DNA from: Frigoribacterium endophyticum
Lineage (GTDB): Bacteria > Actinomycetota > Actinomycetes > Actinomycetales > Microbacteriaceae
Length of the DNA: 64,000 nucleotides
Direction of reading: 5' to 3'
Assembly (NCBI RefSeq): GCF_011759585.1
Contig: NZ_JAAOYV010000001.1
Location: 434,001 to 498,000 of the forward strand
In this document: piece after piece, positions 19,546-28,294 of the stretch
Layout: each line of letters begins with the position of its first letter
Position numbering within the stretch: position 1 is the stretch's first letter
Notes under the pieces: generated by a model
Databases searched by the model: none
What the model was told of the DNA's origin: nothing
The model's input: the letters and a program-made list of their open reading frames with translations, nothing else
Made by a program: the position numbers and the translations under genes

Positions 19546-20034
19546 ATGGCAGACAGCTCCTTCGACGTGGTCAGCAAGGTCGACAAGATGGAGGCGGACA
19601 ACGCCCTCCACCAGGCACAGAAGGAGATCGAGCAGCGCTACGACTTCAAGAACGTCGGCGCCTCGGTCGACTGGAGCGGTGAGAAGCTCCTGCTCAAGGC
19701 CTCGACGGAGGAGCGCGTCAAGGCCGTGCTCGACGTCCTCGAGTCGAAGTTCATCAAGCGCAGCATCAGCCTCAAGCACCTCGACGTGGGCGAGCCCTTC
19801 GCGAGCGGCAAGGAGTACCGCATCGAGGCCGCCCTCAAGGAGGGCATCGAGCAGGAGCACGCGAAGAAGATCGGCAAGATCATCCGCGACGAGGCCCCCA
19901 AGAGCGTCAAGAGCCAGATCCAGGGCGACGAGCTCCGCGTCACGTCGAAGAGCCGTGACGACCTCCAGGCCACGATGGCGCTGCTGAAGAAGGCCGACCT
20001 CGACGTCGACCTGCAGTTCGTCAACTTCCGCTAG
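19546..20034 (+). CDS. YajQ family nucleotide-binding protein
   Basis: A 162-residue protein of the YajQ (UPF0234) family, start [20 protein letters not shown]. Members bind nucleotides; some in proteobacteria bind cyclic di-GMP and act with regulators, but no such partner is shown here. The length is normal. ATG 19546 follows TAAGCT (19533-19538) by 7 bases, so the mRNA is likely leaderless. The cardiolipin synthase gene begins 6 bp after its stop, so the two form an operon. Confidence 0.92.
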   Translation: MADSSFDVVSKVDKMEADNALHQAQKEIEQRYDFKNVGASVDWSGEKLLLKASTEERVKAVLDVLESKFIKRSISLKHLDVGEPFASGKEYRIEAALKEGIEQEHAKKIGKIIRDEAPKSVKSQIQGDELRVTSKSRDDLQATMALLKKADLDVDLQFVNFR

Positions 20035-20040
20035 CCCTCC

Positions 20041-21507
20041 GTGACCGAGCCCGCGTGGCTGCCCGCCACCATCGCGGTGCTCGGTGTCGTCTTCGACATC
20101 GCCATCCGCGTCTTCGCGATCGTCTACGTGCCGATCAACCGTCGGCCCACGACCGCGACGGCCTGGCTGCTGGCGATCTTCCTCATCCCGTACGTGGGGT
20201 TCCTGCTCTTCCTGCTCTTCGGCAGCACGAAGCTGCCGCGCCGTCGGCGCGAGAAGCAGCAGGAGATCAACACCTACATCGTCGAGACGACCGAGGGCAT
20301 GGAGCGCGTCACCCGCGACCACCCCTGGCCCCTCTGGCTCGACTCGGTGATCGCGCTGAACCGCACGCTCGGCGCCATGCCCCTCGTGGGCGGCAACACG
20401 GCCGAGCTGCACTCCGACTACGCGAGGTCGATGGAGGCGATGGTCGAGGCCGTCGACGGAGCCCACCGCTGGGTGCACGCCGAGTTCTACATCACCAGCC
20501 TCGACGCGACGACGGAGCCGTTCTTCGTCGCCCTCGAGAACGCCCGGCGCCGTGGCGTCACGGTGCGGGTGCTGATGGACCACATCGCGAGCCGGGGCTA
20601 CCCCGGCTACCGCCGGACGCGTCGACGCCTCACGCGCATGGGCGTCGAGTGGCAGCTCATGCTGCCGGTCCAGCCGCTGCGGGGGCGCTACCAGCGGCCC
20701 GACCTGCGCAACCACCGCAAGCTGCTGGTGATCGACGGGCAGGTCGCCTTCACCGGCTCGCAGAACATGATCGAGCGGGGCTACCAGCGGCGCGGCAACC
20801 ACCGGCGCGGGCTGCAGTGGAAGGACTTCATGGTCCGCTTCGAGGGGCCGATCGTCGCGGGCGTCAACGCGCTCTTCGTGACGGACTGGTACTCGGAGAC
20901 CGACGAGCTGCTGCTCCGCGAGGCCGACCCCGTGGTCGTCGCCGACGACGCACCGACGGTCGACTGCCAGGTCGTGCCCAGCGGGCCGGGCTTCGACGGC
21001 GAGAACAACCTGCGGCTCTTCAACACGCTCCTCTACAACGCGCAGGAGCGCATCATCATCACGAGCCCGTACTTCGTGCCCGACGAGTCGATGCTCTACG
21101 CGGTCACGACCGCGGCGCAGCGGGGCATCGAGGTGCAGCTCTTCGTCAGCGAGATCGGTGACCAGGCCGTCGTCTACCACGCGCAGCGGTCGTACTACGA
21201 GGCGCTGCTGCGGGCCGGCGTGCGCATCTTCCTGTACCGGTCGCCGACGGTGCTGCACGCGAAGCACCTCACCGTCGACGACGAGGTCGCCGTCATCGGC
21301 TCGAGCAACATGGACATGCGGTCGTTCAGCCTCAACCTCGAGATCTCCGTCATGATCCGCGGCCGGAGCTTCGTGCGGCAGCTGCGCGAGGTCGAGCAGT
21401 CGTACCGCGACGCCAGCCGCGAGCTGCTGCTCGAGGAGTGGCTCGTCCGCCCCTTCCGCTCGAAGGTGCTCGACAACGTCGCCCGCCTCACCTCCGCGGT
21501 GCAGTAG
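20041..21507 (+). CDS. cls: cardiolipin synthase
   Basis: A 488-residue membrane phospholipase-D-family enzyme that joins two phosphatidylglycerol molecules into cardiolipin. Two N-terminal helices (about residues 8-28 and 38-62, PLDc_N type) are followed by two HKD catalytic motifs: HRKLLVIDG with GSQNM near residue 225, and HAKHLTVDDE with GSSNMD near residue 408. Both copies keep His, Lys and Asp. The start is GTG 20041, 6 bp after the YajQ gene. Confidence 0.94.
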   Translation: MTEPAWLPATIAVLGVVFDIAIRVFAIVYVPINRRPTTATAWLLAIFLIPYVGFLLFLLFGSTKLPRRRREKQQEINTYIVETTEGMERVTRDHPWPLWLDSVIALNRTLGAMPLVGGNTAELHSDYARSMEAMVEAVDGAHRWVHAEFYITSLDATTEPFFVALENARRRGVTVRVLMDHIASRGYPGYRRTRRRLTRMGVEWQLMLPVQPLRGRYQRPDLRNHRKLLVIDGQVAFTGSQNMIERGYQRRGNHRRGLQWKDFMVRFEGPIVAGVNALFVTDWYSETDELLLREADPVVVADDAPTVDCQVVPSGPGFDGENNLRLFNTLLYNAQERIIITSPYFVPDESMLYAVTTAAQRGIEVQLFVSEIGDQAVVYHAQRSYYEALLRAGVRIFLYRSPTVLHAKHLTVDDEVAVIGSSNMDMRSFSLNLEISVMIRGRSFVRQLREVEQSYRDASRELLLEEWLVRPFRSKVLDNVARLTSAVQ

Positions 21508-21641
21508 CCGCAGTAGCCGGGCGCCGGCGGCTGCTCGCCTCCGCCCGCCCCGCGCCTCCGCCCGCCTGCCTGCCCCGCGCCTCCGGCTCGTCCGCCTCCG
21601 CCCTGCCCCTCCTGCTGACCGTCCCACCTCCCGTGGTTCGT

Positions 21642-21658
21642 AATTTGAGAGTGATCGG
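21642..21658 (+). repeat. left arm of imperfect inverted repeat around the AbiEi/DUF559 gene
   Basis: The 17 bases AATTTGAGAGTGATCGG match the reverse complement of 22816-22832 at 16 of 17 positions. Both arms are A+T-rich compared with the local DNA. The arm lies 25 bp past the 3' end of the enclosed gene. Confidence 0.7.
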
Positions 21659-21682
21659 GAGTCCAGGGCGCTCAGAGGCCAG

Positions 21683-22594
21683 TCATCGGAGGCGTCGCAC
21701 CTCAGGACTCTCTCCCTTTGCGATGCCGAGGGTCCACATGGCCGACTCGACCGTCGCGAGGGCACAGCCCCAGTCGAACTGGATGTCGGGGTAGGGCAGC
21801 TCGACAGCCGTGTACCCCAGCTGCACGAGGTGAGCGATGCGTCGGCGGTCGGCGTTGAAGTTGCTCGATCCGGCGTGGTGCTCGACGCTCACGCACTCGA
21901 CGACCAGACGGTCGCCGACGAGGAGGTCAGCTCGGATGCCGGGTGCGAGGACGGGTTGGACCAACGTGGGAATGCCCGCCTCGAGGAGGCGCACCCGAGT
22001 GATCGACTCCGTCCCGGCCTCGGACCGGTGGTCGGCGAGGTCGAGCACCCCCTGGAGCCGCCGGGGAAGTCGTCGACGCAGTTCTTCGAGTGCTGCAGGC
22101 TCGCGCAGGAGGCCGACGTGCTGGAGGGAGTCGAGGACGGCGACGGCCTCCCAGACAGGCAGGAGGCGGACGGTCTGCGCGACGGCGGTGACCCGCGAGA
22201 CCACGGCGCGTTCGACGATGGGATCGAGCTGCTCGCGGTCGCGGACGACGACCACCGTGGGGTCGTGCCGACGCAGTCGCCGACCCGCGTCGTCCGGGTC
22301 GCGGAGGCGATGGTCGTTCGCTCGCGCACTGACGAACAGCGGCGCGCCGTGCGGTTGCCAGGCGCCGGCCTGAGCGACGGCCGATGGCCCGGCGAGGGGT
22401 CCGCCGACGCGAGCCGCCCTGATCACGGGCACAGGCAGCTCAGGGTCGCCGTAGAGGCCGTGACGGATGCGGAGGACCTCGCCAGCGCGCCAGGCGGCAT
22501 CGATCTCGCCCTGCGACAGTCCGTGTCGGAGCAGATCGGCACGGGTGACGAGACCGGCGTGGGCGATGAGAGCAGAGCTGATCCTGGGGTCCAT
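21683..22594 (-). CDS. AbiEi-type antitoxin domain plus DUF559 nuclease-like protein
   Basis: A 303-residue protein with two parts. Residues 1-60 look like the winged-helix start of AbiEi antitoxins (SALIAHAGLVTRADLLRHG, then WRAGEVLRIRHGLYG). Residues 215-290 resemble the DUF559/Vsr-like nuclease fold (RADLLVGDRLVVECVSV, then DRRRIAHLVQLGYT). The usual lysine after the Glu is not evident, so catalysis is uncertain. No toxin partner is adjacent. ATG 22594 has a GAGG about 9 bases upstream. The surrounding DNA is visibly richer in A+T than its neighbours and is framed by inverted repeats, which suggests transfer. Confidence 0.72.
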   Translation of the reverse strand: MDPRISSALIAHAGLVTRADLLRHGLSQGEIDAAWRAGEVLRIRHGLYGDPELPVPVIRAARVGGPLAGPSAVAQAGAWQPHGAPLFVSARANDHRLRDPDDAGRRLRRHDPTVVVVRDREQLDPIVERAVVSRVTAVAQTVRLLPVWEAVAVLDSLQHVGLLREPAALEELRRRLPRRLQGVLDLADHRSEAGTESITRVRLLEAGIPTLVQPVLAPGIRADLLVGDRLVVECVSVEHHAGSSNFNADRRRIAHLVQLGYTAVELPYPDIQFDWGCALATVESAMWTLGIAKGESPEVRRLR

Positions 22595-22993
22595 CGGGGT
22601 GAGCCTCGTGGCGTTCGCCTTCCTGATCGCGCCCCCACTCGCCGGTCGGGGGAGAGGCGGCGGGTTCGTCAGAATGAGGAGGGCACCTGCACGGGTCGGT
22701 TGTGGAGACCCCCGACAGCCGCGCTCTGAGAAGACTTCTCGGAAGCCCGCTCCGTAGAACGAGAGTGATCCGCGCACACCCACCGCAGGCATCGGCCTCC
22801 CACGACGTCACCGGGCCGATCACTCGCAAATTTGAGAACGTGGCGCCCGGGGGTGGCTAGTGGTGAGTGCGAGGCGGAGCGGCGAGCTGGCCACGGAGGG
22901 GGGCGGGGGAGGCGGGGTGGTCGTGAGGGGGCTCCGGAGGCTGTATATTTGTCTGGCGCCTCCGGTCGGTGAACACATGGGCCGGGCGTGCAT
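22595..22993. other. 399-bp gap with repeats upstream of tRNA-Tyr
   Basis: No convincing gene is seen here. The stretch holds a short perfect inverted repeat GAGAAG-A-CTTCTC (22728-22740), a copy of GAGAGTGATC (22761-22770) that also occurs in the left repeat arm, the right repeat arm (22816-22832), and a TATATT box (22944-22949) that may be the -10 element of tRNA-Tyr. The promoter of the minus-strand AbiEi/DUF559 gene should also lie here, but I could not place it. Confidence 0.5.
22816..22832 (-). repeat. right arm of imperfect inverted repeat
   Basis: This arm reads AATTTGCGAGTGATCGG on the minus strand and differs from the left arm (21642-21658) at one base. Both arms are also preceded by GTTC a few bases out, which extends the likeness. 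It lies 161 bp before tRNA-Tyr. Confidence 0.7.
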
Positions 22994-23075
22994 GGCAAGT
23001 TACCCAAGTGGCCAAAGGGATCTGACTGTAAATCAGCCGGCGTAGCCTTCGGGGGTTCGAATCCCTCACTTGCCA
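22994..23075 (+). tRNA. tRNA-Tyr (GTA)
   Basis: An 82-base cloverleaf with a 7-bp acceptor stem (GGCAAGT/ACTTGCC), anticodon GTA in the loop of CTGACTGTAAATCAG, a long variable arm as expected for class II tRNA-Tyr, and a GGGGG/CCCTC T-stem around TTCGAAT. The discriminator base is A. The 3' CCA is not encoded (ACC follows). A TATATT box lies 45 bp upstream. Confidence 0.96.
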
Positions 23076-23196
23076 CCCCAGCTCGACGTGATCACCCACG
23101 TCGGCACCACGGAACGGACTCGAGACCTCGGGTCCGTTCCGTCTTTCCGGGCACGTCCGGGGCCTGGGTCCGGCACCGACCGACCGACGGAGCACC

Positions 23197-24054
23197 ATGA
23201 CCGACCAGCCCGCCACCCCGCCTGCGGCCACCCCGCCCGCCGCCGCCACCGCGACCTCGCCCGCCGCCCTCCTCGAGGTGGCCCGCACGGTCGCCGTCGA
23301 GGCGGCGGCGCTCGCCGCCCGCCGCCGCTCCGAGGGCGTCGCCGTCGCCGCGACGAAGAGCAGCCTCGTCGACGTCGTCACCCACACCGACCGCGAGGTC
23401 GAGGAGCACCTCCGCGCCCGCCTGGCCGAGCTGCGGCCCGGCGACGGCTTCCTCGGCGAGGAGGGAGCCGAGCACGGCTCGACGACGGGCCTCACCTGGG
23501 TCGTCGACCCCATCGACGGCACCGTCAACTTCCTCTACGGGATCCCGCAGTGGGCCGTCAGCGTCGCCGTCGTCGAGGGCGACCCGGTGCCGGGCGCCTG
23601 GCGGGCGCTCGCCGGCTGCGTCGTGAACCCGCTGTCGGGCGAGACCTGGACGGCGTCCCGAGGGGGAGGCGCGTGGCTGGGCGACCAGCGCCTCCGTCCG
23701 TCCTCCCCGGCCACGTTGGCGGAGTCGCTCGTGGCGACGGGCTTCTCGTACGAGGCCGAGCGCCGCGTCGAGCAGGTCGCGGCCGTCGGGCGGCTGATCG
23801 GGAAGGTGCGCGACATCCGGCGCCAGGGGGCCGCCTCGCTCGACCTCTGCGCGGTCGCGACCGGCCGGCTCGACGCCTACGTCGAGCGCGGGCTCAAGCC
23901 GTGGGACCACGCCGCGGGAGCCCTCGTCGCCGAGGAGGCGGGCGCCGTCGTCCGAGCCTCGGGCGATTCCGCCGAGGGCGGACGCCTGACGTCCGCCGCC
24001 GCTCCGAGCATCGCCGACGAGCTCTGGCGAGCGGTCGCCGAGGCCCGGATCTGA
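23197..24054 (+). CDS. inositol monophosphatase family protein
   Basis: A 285-residue Mg-dependent phosphatase of the SuhB/inositol monophosphatase family. The metal site motifs are in order: FLGEEG (Glu), WVVDPIDGTVNF (Asp-Pro-Ile-Asp-Gly-Thr) and the late KPWDHAAG (Asp). The first 25 residues are a proline/alanine-rich tail. Actinobacterial relatives act on myo-inositol-1-phosphate or histidinol-phosphate, and sequence alone does not separate these. ATG 23197 is the only clear start. Confidence 0.9.
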   Translation: MTDQPATPPAATPPAAATATSPAALLEVARTVAVEAAALAARRRSEGVAVAATKSSLVDVVTHTDREVEEHLRARLAELRPGDGFLGEEGAEHGSTTGLTWVVDPIDGTVNFLYGIPQWAVSVAVVEGDPVPGAWRALAGCVVNPLSGETWTASRGGGAWLGDQRLRPSSPATLAESLVATGFSYEAERRVEQVAAVGRLIGKVRDIRRQGAASLDLCAVATGRLDAYVERGLKPWDHAAGALVAEEAGAVVRASGDSAEGGRLTSAAAPSIADELWRAVAEARI

Positions 24055-24139
24055 GCCGGTCGGGCGGGGTCGGCGGCCCTGTTCCTCGGCGACGGGACAC
24101 CGCATCTGACATGCCACGCTGGCCGTGACCCCCTGACTC

Positions 24140-24170
24140 GGGTAGCCATCCGTGGCCTGAGCGGCTACCC
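24140..24170 (+). terminator. hairpin downstream of the inositol phosphatase gene
   Basis: A perfect 8-bp stem GGGTAGCC/GGCTACCC with a 15-base loop lies 85 bp after the stop codon. It has no T-run and is followed directly by TTGACT, which resembles a -35 box for the next gene. It may be a terminator or part of the next gene's control region. Confidence 0.45.
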
Positions 24171-24192
24171 TTGACTGGTTCGTTACTTTTCC

Positions 24193-24206
24193 GTGACCTG
24201 AGTCAC
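24193..24206 (+). promoter_or_regulatory. CRP/GlxR-like site GTGA-N6-TCAC upstream of the M23 gene
   Basis: The palindrome GTGACCTGAGTCAC has the half-sites GTGA and TCAC with a 6-base spacer, which is the core of the CRP/GlxR consensus. It lies 17 bp after a TTGACT box (24171-24176) and 70 bp before GTG 24277. Whether it activates or represses is unknown. Confidence 0.4.
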
Positions 24207-24276
24207 CGGTGTAGCGGCCGAGAAGAAGAGGGTGCATCCGCCTCTCCGTCCCGACGACCCCGAGGACCATCACGAC

Positions 24277-25428
24277 GTGTCGAACCCCCAGACCTTCGCC
24301 GAGCACGACCGCGACGAGACCCCGTCGCCCCGAGCCGACGATGCTCTGACGACACCGACCGCCGAGGCCGCCTCGCCCGTCTTCCTCACCCGCCGCGAAG
24401 CCCGCGAGGCCGAGCGCCGCGCCGCCGCCGCAGCAGCTCCCGGTGCCGTCGCCGCCCCCGAGGCAGCACCCACGCTGGCCGCGGAGCCCGTGGTCGTCGA
24501 GACCGCGGTCCCGACCATCGCGCCCCCCGAGGTCTCCACGGCCCAGGCCCTGCCGACCCGCGCCTCCCTGCGGGCCGCCGAGGCCGCCTCGCGGCGCGGC
24601 CGCACCGCTCCCCAGCGCACCGCCACGGCGTCCCGGCCCGCCGCCGGCCCTCGCCGCACCCGGTCCGCGAGCCCCACCGCCGCGACCACCGCCTCCGCCC
24701 GGTCGACCCCGGCGGCCCGGACGGCTCCCTCCGCGTTCCAGCGCACCTCGAAGCGCGTGACCGTCGTCGGTGCGATGATGTTCGCGGGCGCGATGCTCGT
24801 GGCCACCTCGGTGCCCGCCAACGCCTTCTTCGTCGACACCCCCGAGGCCACCGTCGCCAAGAAGAGCGCCGCGGCCGCGCAGAGCTTCGTCGCCGGCGGA
24901 GCGACCGACGACGACGTGAGCCGCGACGGCTACTCGGTCACCGAGATGAAGGTCGCCTCCGAGTACGCCTCCACCAGCTCGAGCACGTTCTCGAACGACA
25001 TGGCCGGCACCGTCCAGTGGCCCTTCCAGACCGGCGTGCCGATCAGCAGCGGCTTCGGCGCGCGTCAGGTCTCGAACTGCAGCTTCTGCTCCACCTTCCA
25101 CGAGGGCCTCGACTTCGTGCCCGGCGCGGGCTCGCCCATCCAGGCCATCGCCGACGGCACCGTCAGCGTCGTCACCGGCCCGTCGGGCGCCTTCGGCAAC
25201 CACGTCGAGATCGAGCACGTCATCGACGGCCAGAAGGTCACGTCGACCTACTCGCACATGCAGACCGGCTCGGTCGAGGTGAAGGTGGGCGACACGGTGA
25301 CCGTCGGGCAGCTCGTCGGCAAGGTCGGCAGCACCGGCAACAGCACCGGCGCGCACCTGCACTTCGAGATCCACCTCGCCGGCGTGCCCGTCGACCCGTA
25401 CCCGTGGCTCCAGGCCAACACGAACTGA
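24277..25428 (+). CDS. M23 family metallopeptidase, membrane-anchored
   Basis: A 383-residue predicted cell-wall peptidase. The LytM/M23 domain fills the C-terminal third: FHEGLDF gives the first zinc His and Asp, and GAHLHFEIH gives the catalytic HxH, so the active site is complete. A single hydrophobic helix near residues 162-186 separates it from a long cytoplasmic, Ala/Pro/Arg-rich N-terminus with the motif LTRREAREAERR near residue 36. I prefer GTG 24277, with GAGGA about 10 bases upstream, over GTG 24232, which lies nearly on top of its purine-rich leader. Confidence 0.85.
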   Translation: MSNPQTFAEHDRDETPSPRADDALTTPTAEAASPVFLTRREAREAERRAAAAAAPGAVAAPEAAPTLAAEPVVVETAVPTIAPPEVSTAQALPTRASLRAAEAASRRGRTAPQRTATASRPAAGPRRTRSASPTAATTASARSTPAARTAPSAFQRTSKRVTVVGAMMFAGAMLVATSVPANAFFVDTPEATVAKKSAAAAQSFVAGGATDDDVSRDGYSVTEMKVASEYASTSSSTFSNDMAGTVQWPFQTGVPISSGFGARQVSNCSFCSTFHEGLDFVPGAGSPIQAIADGTVSVVTGPSGAFGNHVEIEHVIDGQKVTSTYSHMQTGSVEVKVGDTVTVGQLVGKVGSTGNSTGAHLHFEIHLAGVPVDPYPWLQANTN

Positions 25429-25440
25429 CGCACCTCGTGC

Positions 25441-25481
25441 ACGACGAAGCCCCCCCGGCACGGGCCGGGGGGCATCGTCGT
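25441..25481. terminator. strong bidirectional terminator hairpin
   Basis: The arms ACGACGA and TCGTCGT enclose a long GC stem (GCCCCCC-GGC/GCC-GGGGGGC) with a 3-to-4-base loop, with one mismatch and one bulge. It lies between the convergent M23 and alpha-glucosidase genes, 12 bp from each. Confidence 0.8.
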
Positions 25482-25493
25482 CGGCGGGCGGCG

Positions 25494-27251
25494 TCAGCCG
25501 GTGACGCCCTCCGCCCGCAGCCAGACGGCGGCGTTGGCGGGCAGCGCCGGGCCGTCGAGCGCCATCGTCGAGAGCAGCACGTCGGCGACGGGCAGCTCCA
25601 CCGGCACCTCGCCGGTGTTCGCGAGCACCACGACGTCGCCGCTGCGGAACGCCACCACGTCGTCCGACCAGCCGCTCAGCCACTCGAGACGGCCCGCGCC
25701 GAGCTCGTGCTCCGAGCGGAGGGCCAGAGCCGAGCGGTAGAGCTCGAGGGTCGACCCGGGCACCCCGCGCTGCTCGTCGCGCGCGTAGGTGCTCCAGTCG
25801 TCGGGCTGCGGCAGCCAGGAGGCGCCGGTCTCGCTGAACCCGAAGGCGGGCGACCCCGACTCCCAGGGCAGCGGCACGCGGCAGCCGTCGCGACCGTAGC
25901 GCTCGCCGTCCGTGCGGAACCACGTCGGGTCCTGACGAGCATCGTCGGGCAGGTCCACCGCCTCCGGAAGCCCCAGCTCCTCGCCCTGGTAGAGGTAGGC
26001 ACTGCCGGGGAGGGCGAGCATGACGGCCGTCGCGGCACGGGCCCGCGCCAGGCCGAGCTCGGGGATCGGCAGGCCGGGGCTGCGCGGGCCGATGCCGTGA
26101 CCCTGCGGGTTCTCGGCGGTGAGGGCGAGCCGGCTCGCGTGGCGCACGACGTCGTGGTTGCTCAGCACCCAGGTGCTCGGGGCTCCGACGCTCGCGAAGA
26201 CCTCGATCGACGCGTCCACCACGCGGCGGATCTCGGCGGCCGACCAGCCCGTCTCGAGGTACGCGAAGTTGAAGGCCTGGTGCATCTCGTCGGGGCGCAC
26301 CCAGTTCGCCAGCTTCGAGAGCGGCTCGACCCAGGCCTCGGCGACGAGCACGCGGTCGCCCTCGTACTCGTCGAGCACGCGACGCCACTCGCGCCAGATC
26401 TCGTGCACGCCGTCCTGACCCCAGTAGGGCGGGGTGCGGTCCTCGCCGAGGCCGCCCCCCATGCTGCCCGCGTCGGCGGGCGGGGTGTAGTCGGGCAGGC
26501 CCTCGGCCTTGACCAGGCCGTGGGCGACGTCGACCCGGAACCCGTCGACGCCGCGGTCGAGCCAGAAGCGGAGCACGTCGAGGAAGGCGGAGCGCACCCA
26601 CGGGTTTGTCCAGTCGAGGTCCGGCTGCGACGAGTCGAAGAGGTGCAGGTACCACTGGCCGGGGCTGCCGTCGGCCTCGGTGACCCGGCTCCACGCCGGG
26701 CCGCCGAAGATCGACTCCCAGTTGTTCGGCGGCAGCTCGCCCGCGGCCCCGCGGCCCTCGCGGAACATGTAGCGGGCGCGCTCGGGCGACCCGGGCGCCG
26801 CCGCCAGGGCCTCGCGGAACCAGACGTGGGCCGACGACGAGTGGTTGGGCACGAGGTCGACGATGAGGCGCAGGCCGAGCTCGGTCGCGCGGGCACGGAG
26901 GGCGTCGAAGTCGGCCAGCGTGCCGAAGAGCGGGTCGACGTCGGTGTAGTCGGCGACGTCGTAGCCGGCGTCGGCCTGGGGCGACGTGTAGAAGGGCGAC
27001 AGCCAGACGGCGTCGACGCCGAGCTCGACGAGCGCGTCGAGCCGGGCCGTGATGCCGGGGAGGTCGCCGACGCCGTCGCCGTCTCCGTCGGCGAAGGAGC
27101 GCGGGTACACCTGGTAGATGACGGCGGTGCGCCACCACTCGAGGTCGTCGGCGGACGTGGCGAGGCCCTCCGTCTCGGGATCGGCGGGTGCCTGGACGTC
27201 GGTCTCGGAGGGGGAGTCGAGCGTGTCGCCCGTGGTCTCGGTAGAGGACAT
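25494..27251 (-). CDS. alpha-glucosidase, GH13 family
   Basis: A 585-residue glycoside hydrolase of family 13 that probably cuts alpha-1,4- or alpha-1,6-linked glucose from short oligosaccharides or sucrose-like substrates. The four conserved regions are visible: VDLVPNHSS, GFRVDVAHG with the nucleophile Asp, LVAEAW with the acid Glu, and LSNHDVVRH. There is no signal peptide, so it acts in the cytoplasm. ATG 27251 (MSSTETTG) has TATCGT on the minus strand 6 bases upstream; the frame stays open 17 codons further but without support. No sugar transporter lies next to it. Confidence 0.93.
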   Translation of the reverse strand: MSSTETTGDTLDSPSETDVQAPADPETEGLATSADDLEWWRTAVIYQVYPRSFADGDGDGVGDLPGITARLDALVELGVDAVWLSPFYTSPQADAGYDVADYTDVDPLFGTLADFDALRARATELGLRLIVDLVPNHSSSAHVWFREALAAAPGSPERARYMFREGRGAAGELPPNNWESIFGGPAWSRVTEADGSPGQWYLHLFDSSQPDLDWTNPWVRSAFLDVLRFWLDRGVDGFRVDVAHGLVKAEGLPDYTPPADAGSMGGGLGEDRTPPYWGQDGVHEIWREWRRVLDEYEGDRVLVAEAWVEPLSKLANWVRPDEMHQAFNFAYLETGWSAAEIRRVVDASIEVFASVGAPSTWVLSNHDVVRHASRLALTAENPQGHGIGPRSPGLPIPELGLARARAATAVMLALPGSAYLYQGEELGLPEAVDLPDDARQDPTWFRTDGERYGRDGCRVPLPWESGSPAFGFSETGASWLPQPDDWSTYARDEQRGVPGSTLELYRSALALRSEHELGAGRLEWLSGWSDDVVAFRSGDVVVLANTGEVPVELPVADVLLSTMALDGPALPANAAVWLRAEGVTG

Positions 27252-27361
27252 GCGCCCACGATACGGCAGGCTCGGAGGCCCCCATCCAGTACCGTTGACC
27301 ACACCTCACGACCCCGAACGGAGCGCTCCTGGACGCCTCGACCACCCCTGTCGCCGACGCC

Positions 27362-28294
27362 GTGTTCCCCGACGGCGACGGCTTCCCCCTCGCCCTCGGC
27401 ACCAACGTGTTCGGCTGGACGGTCGGGGCCCCCACCGCGCTCGAGGTGCTCGACGTCTTCGCGGGCGACGGCGGGCGCGTGATCGACACGGCCGACGTCT
27501 ACTCGGCCTGGCTGCCCGGCAACTCCGGCGGTGAGTCGGAGGCCATCATCGGCCGCTGGCTGGCGCGCCCCGGCAACCGCGAGAAGGTCGTCATCAGCAC
27601 CAAGTGCGGCCAGCACCCCGACGCTCCCGGGCTCGGCCGGGCGAGCATCCGCCGGGCGGTCGAGGCGTCGCTCCTCCGGCTGCGCACCGACCACATCGAT
27701 CTCTACGCGACGCACTTCGACGACGACGAGACCCCCCTGGAGGAGACCGTCGGGGCGCTCAGCGAGCTCGTCGACGAGGGCAAGATCCGCTGGCCCGCCG
27801 CCTCGAACTACACCGGCGCCCGCCTGCGCCAGGCGCTCGCCATCGCCGACCGCGACGGGCTCCACCCGTTCGCCGCCGTCCAGGCCGCCTACAACCTCGT
27901 CCGCCGCGGCGACTACGAGTCGGACGTCGCCCCGATCGTCGACCACTTCGGCCTGGCCGTCCTGCCGCACTCCTCGCTCGCGAGCGGGTTCCTCACCGGC
28001 AAGTACCGCGGCGACGCCGGCCGCGGCGACTCGCCCCGGGGCGGTCGGGCGATGAGCTACGTCACCCCCCAGAACCAGGGCACCGTCGAGGTGCTCGTCG
28101 AGATCGCCGAGCGCCAGGGCGTCCAGCCCGGCGCCGTCGCCATCGCGTGGCTCGCCAGCCGCCAGAACGTCATCGGCGCGCTCGCCAGCGCCCGCACGGT
28201 GATCCAGCTGGAGGGCCTGCTCGAGTCCGCCGACGTCGAGCTCACGGCCGACGACCTCGCGAGCCTCGAGCTCGTCTCCACCCCGCTCGACTAG
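27362..28294 (+). CDS. aldo/keto reductase
   Basis: A 310-residue NADPH-dependent oxidoreductase of the AKR family: TIM-barrel start LALGTNVFGWT, DTADVYSAW (catalytic Asp and Tyr), ISTKCG (Lys) and DLYATHFDDDETPLEET, where the usual His is present in ATHFD. GTG 27362 begins very close to the conserved core. An upstream in-frame CTG (27329) with GGAG 6 bases before it could be the real start and would add 11 residues. Its stop overlaps that of the convergent 2H phosphoesterase gene. Confidence 0.88.
   Translation: MFPDGDGFPLALGTNVFGWTVGAPTALEVLDVFAGDGGRVIDTADVYSAWLPGNSGGESEAIIGRWLARPGNREKVVISTKCGQHPDAPGLGRASIRRAVEASLLRLRTDHIDLYATHFDDDETPLEETVGALSELVDEGKIRWPAASNYTGARLRQALAIADRDGLHPFAAVQAAYNLVRRGDYESDVAPIVDHFGLAVLPHSSLASGFLTGKYRGDAGRGDSPRGGRAMSYVTPQNQGTVEVLVEIAERQGVQPGAVAIAWLASRQNVIGALASARTVIQLEGLLESADVELTADDLASLELVSTPLD

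Noticed and set aside
21830-22729. Plus-strand open frame opposite the AbiEi/DUF559 gene
   Set aside because: It has no recognisable domain, and the minus-strand frame has clear family features.
24060-24276. A c-di-AMP (ydaO-type) riboswitch upstream of the M23 gene
   Set aside because: Such riboswitches often precede cell-wall hydrolase genes in actinobacteria, but I could not find the conserved core here, only short hairpins.
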